DNA from: Diplocarpon mali
Taxonomy: Eukaryota; Ascomycota; Leotiomycetes; Helotiales; Drepanopezizaceae
Reading direction: 5' to 3'
DNA length: 45,026 nt
NCBI GenBank assembly: GCA_024741835.1
Contig: JAENRP010000295.1
Location: 2,894 to 47,919, forward strand
Shown: positions 43,435 through 45,026 of the stretch, piece by piece
Layout of the letters: every line of letters begins with the position of its first letter
Position numbering within the stretch: the stretch's first letter is position 1
Made by a program: the position numbers and the translations under genes
Notes under the pieces: generated by a model
Databases searched by the model: none
What the model saw: only the letters and a program-made list of their open reading frames with translations
What the model was told of the DNA's origin: nothing

Positions 43435-45026
43435 CTTGCTGGGTGAGAGAGGGATTTCCTGTTGTGACAGGCAGGGAGCTGGATCACTACTTTAGTACTT
43501 CAAAAGAGAATGCAAGGTGGCACAGCCAAAATCAAGATTAAGCAAGCAAGCAGAATGAATGACTAGAGTGAGTGGGAACCGATTGTAGTGACGGTGCAGA
43601 GACAGCAACGAGAAACGTCCAGCGGCGAAGGGGGGAGCACATATATACGACGGAAGAGCACAGCGAAGAGGGCGGACGGTGGGGTCGGCCATCTCAACCG
43701 CCATCTCGTCATGGACCGTTCTTTGCTCCGAGTCCTCTCCTCGTTCTCCATCGAGAGTAGTCGAGCCGGGAAACCCACCCAAGCTGCAGATGATAGAGTA
43801 CTCTCCCGTCCGACGAGAGGATAATTACTCTCATCAGCCCGCCTTGGCTCGAGTTGCAGGCCCAGGTCCAGATGCGGATCTGGTTCCAGTTCCAGTTCCA
43901 GTTGGAATTCCAGTCCCGGGGGCCAGAGTGCTGCTGGTGCAGCTCCACCCGGTGATACTTCACCGTCCAGGCTGGGCGGTACACATCTCATTTCCTGTGG
44001 CTGGCTGCTCGCTCTGGATAAGAAAGTCGTCGGTTTCGTGCGGAGCATCGACCTTTTCGCCCCATGCCATGTTTAAGCTTGTGTCTGCACGGCTCGCTTT
44101 GAGGACAAGCTCCCCTTCATCTAACCCCTCGCCCACGACGCCCCCCCCTCCCCGGGAGGGGGGATCTTCGCGTTGTCTGTCATATTTCCTGTTAATTGCG
44201 AGGACGGTCGGCCAGGGTTCTCCCTCGCGACCTTTGCCAGATTGGTTGAGTATTTCCATCAAAACAAAAAGGTTGCACGGCACGCGAGTGTTTCGAATAC
44301 ACGAGCCGAAGATGAACGCCGTCGCCGCTCGAGATTGCAGCACGCAACCGCCGTACGGTCTTCTCGAGTCCCCACCGGTGATGGAGCATGTCTTGCGTCC
44401 GGACCTCCCCAATTCCCTTCGCCACTCGTCGTCCCTCACCCCGACGCCGAAACCCCCCTCTCCCCCCCTTCTCCCGCTCTGTGTGTGTCTCGCGCTCGCT
44501 CGCTCTCCCCAGTCGTCTCGTAGATGGGAGGGGGAGGGGGGTTCGAGGGCAGGTCTGGATGCCTGGGTGTCTGGATGTCGGGACGATGCACGAATTCTCT
44601 CCTCGACGACTCCCCGACGCCCGCTGGTCGCATGAAGCCTCCAGCCCTGGGGCCAGGATCAGACCAAGCCGTGTTCCGACGATTCGGCAGCAGTCCTCAT
44701 TTTTTCGGTTTCCGCGCGCTGCACTGGTGGACCGACCAGGTACGACGCGTGCGGCGATTCCTGGGGAGCGGGTGAGTTGTCTGGTTGGTCAACAGGCCTT
44801 GTCAGGTAGCTATTCGTAAGGTGCCCAGAGGGAGAGGAAATGGATGTGCCCACACTTGCAGCCCCTTCACAGAAGCGAGCACAGGACATGGGAGATCGCG
44901 TACCGGATAATTTTCTGGCCAGGCATCTCTCAACATCTTCCCCCGGGAGACCGATATCACAAAGTATATTTGATGATGGAGTTCGGATTAGTGGGTATGT
45001 GATCCACCGATCGCGGGAGAGAAAGG
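43435..45026. other. GC-rich intergenic region upstream of the CBM1 gene
   Basis: No convincing gene. The longest frame (43679-44635, plus) has no recognisable domain, no promoter-intron structure, and the Pro/Ser/Arg-rich composition expected of chance frames in GC-rich DNA. Features seen: a TATA-like box (43641-43647), a hexamer repeat of TTCCAG (43884-43903), a C8-T-C4-G3-A-G6 near-palindrome (44141-44163), and a long pyrimidine tract (44448-44520, ending CCCCAG) that may belong to the 5' region of a plus-strand gene beyond the window. Confidence 0.55.
43641..43647 (-). promoter_or_regulatory. TATA-like box of the CBM1 gene
   Basis: TATATAT on the minus strand lies about 205 bases upstream of the start codon, in otherwise GC-rich DNA. 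It is followed by a C/T-rich stretch toward the ATG, whose context is AGCAAGATG. Transcription would start some 30 bases further on. Confidence 0.45.

Noticed and set aside
43679..44635. 318-residue plus-strand frame
   Set aside because: No domain, biased Pro/Ser/Arg composition, several overlapping frames of similar quality on both strands, and it overlaps the promoter region of the CBM1 gene.

Overview
The window looks like a piece of a filamentous ascomycete (Pezizomycotina) nuclear chromosome. Two compartments meet near position 41,520. Positions 1 to about 41,520 are very AT-rich and hold only degraded LTR retrotransposons. Their reading frames are broken almost entirely by TAA and TAG at positions where the family has Gln or Trp, and catalytic Asp residues have become Asn. 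These are the C-to-T and G-to-A transitions expected from repeat-induced point mutation (RIP). Positions 41,520-45,026 are GC-rich, unmutated, and carry one well supported gene: a secreted, repeat-rich protein ending in a fungal-type cellulose-binding module (CBM1).

The AT-rich part can be read as one nest of insertions. Names are mine. The base is element D (minus strand, gag then protease). Its 5' end lies at the compartment border and it is now split into four pieces: 40512-41522, 30515-32444, 8281-8478 and 7356-7772. Into D have gone Copia-C (32450-40506, target duplication GTACT), Copia-B (8484-30509, ATTTA/GTTTA), a 498-bp terminal-repeat miniature element called TRIM-T (7778-8275, CTATA), and Copia-B', a second inverted copy of Copia-B that leaves the window at position 1. 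Copia-A (1651-7239, AAGGT) sits inside the LTR of Copia-B'. A 15.8-kb Gypsy-E (12552-28347) sits between the integrase and reverse transcriptase of Copia-B. A solo TRIM-T LTR (28547-28631, AAGGC) sits at the start of the Copia-B reverse transcriptase. Each LTR pair has equal length (243, 195, 245, 299 and 85 bp). Removing each insert plus one target duplication restores the host reading frame, which independently checks the boundaries.

Three things go beyond ordinary nested repeats. First, a 23-24 bp imperfect palindrome (left arm ACTCCTAGGCC, one central base, right arm GGCCTAGGAGT) occurs 31 times in three unrelated elements (Copia-A, Copia-B, Gypsy-E). Inside coding regions the copies are spaced by multiples of three and read as the same octapeptide, T-x-[RK]-[PL]-G-[LP]-[RQ]-V. 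In untranslated tails the spacing is irregular. Second, Gypsy-E carries two long, colinear, mutually homologous open frames downstream of pol that I cannot assign to a family. Third, Copia-C carries an antisense frame with its own TATA box between pol and its 3' LTR.

There is no tRNA, rRNA or CRISPR array. A run of 134 N (12924-13057) marks an assembly gap inside Gypsy-E.
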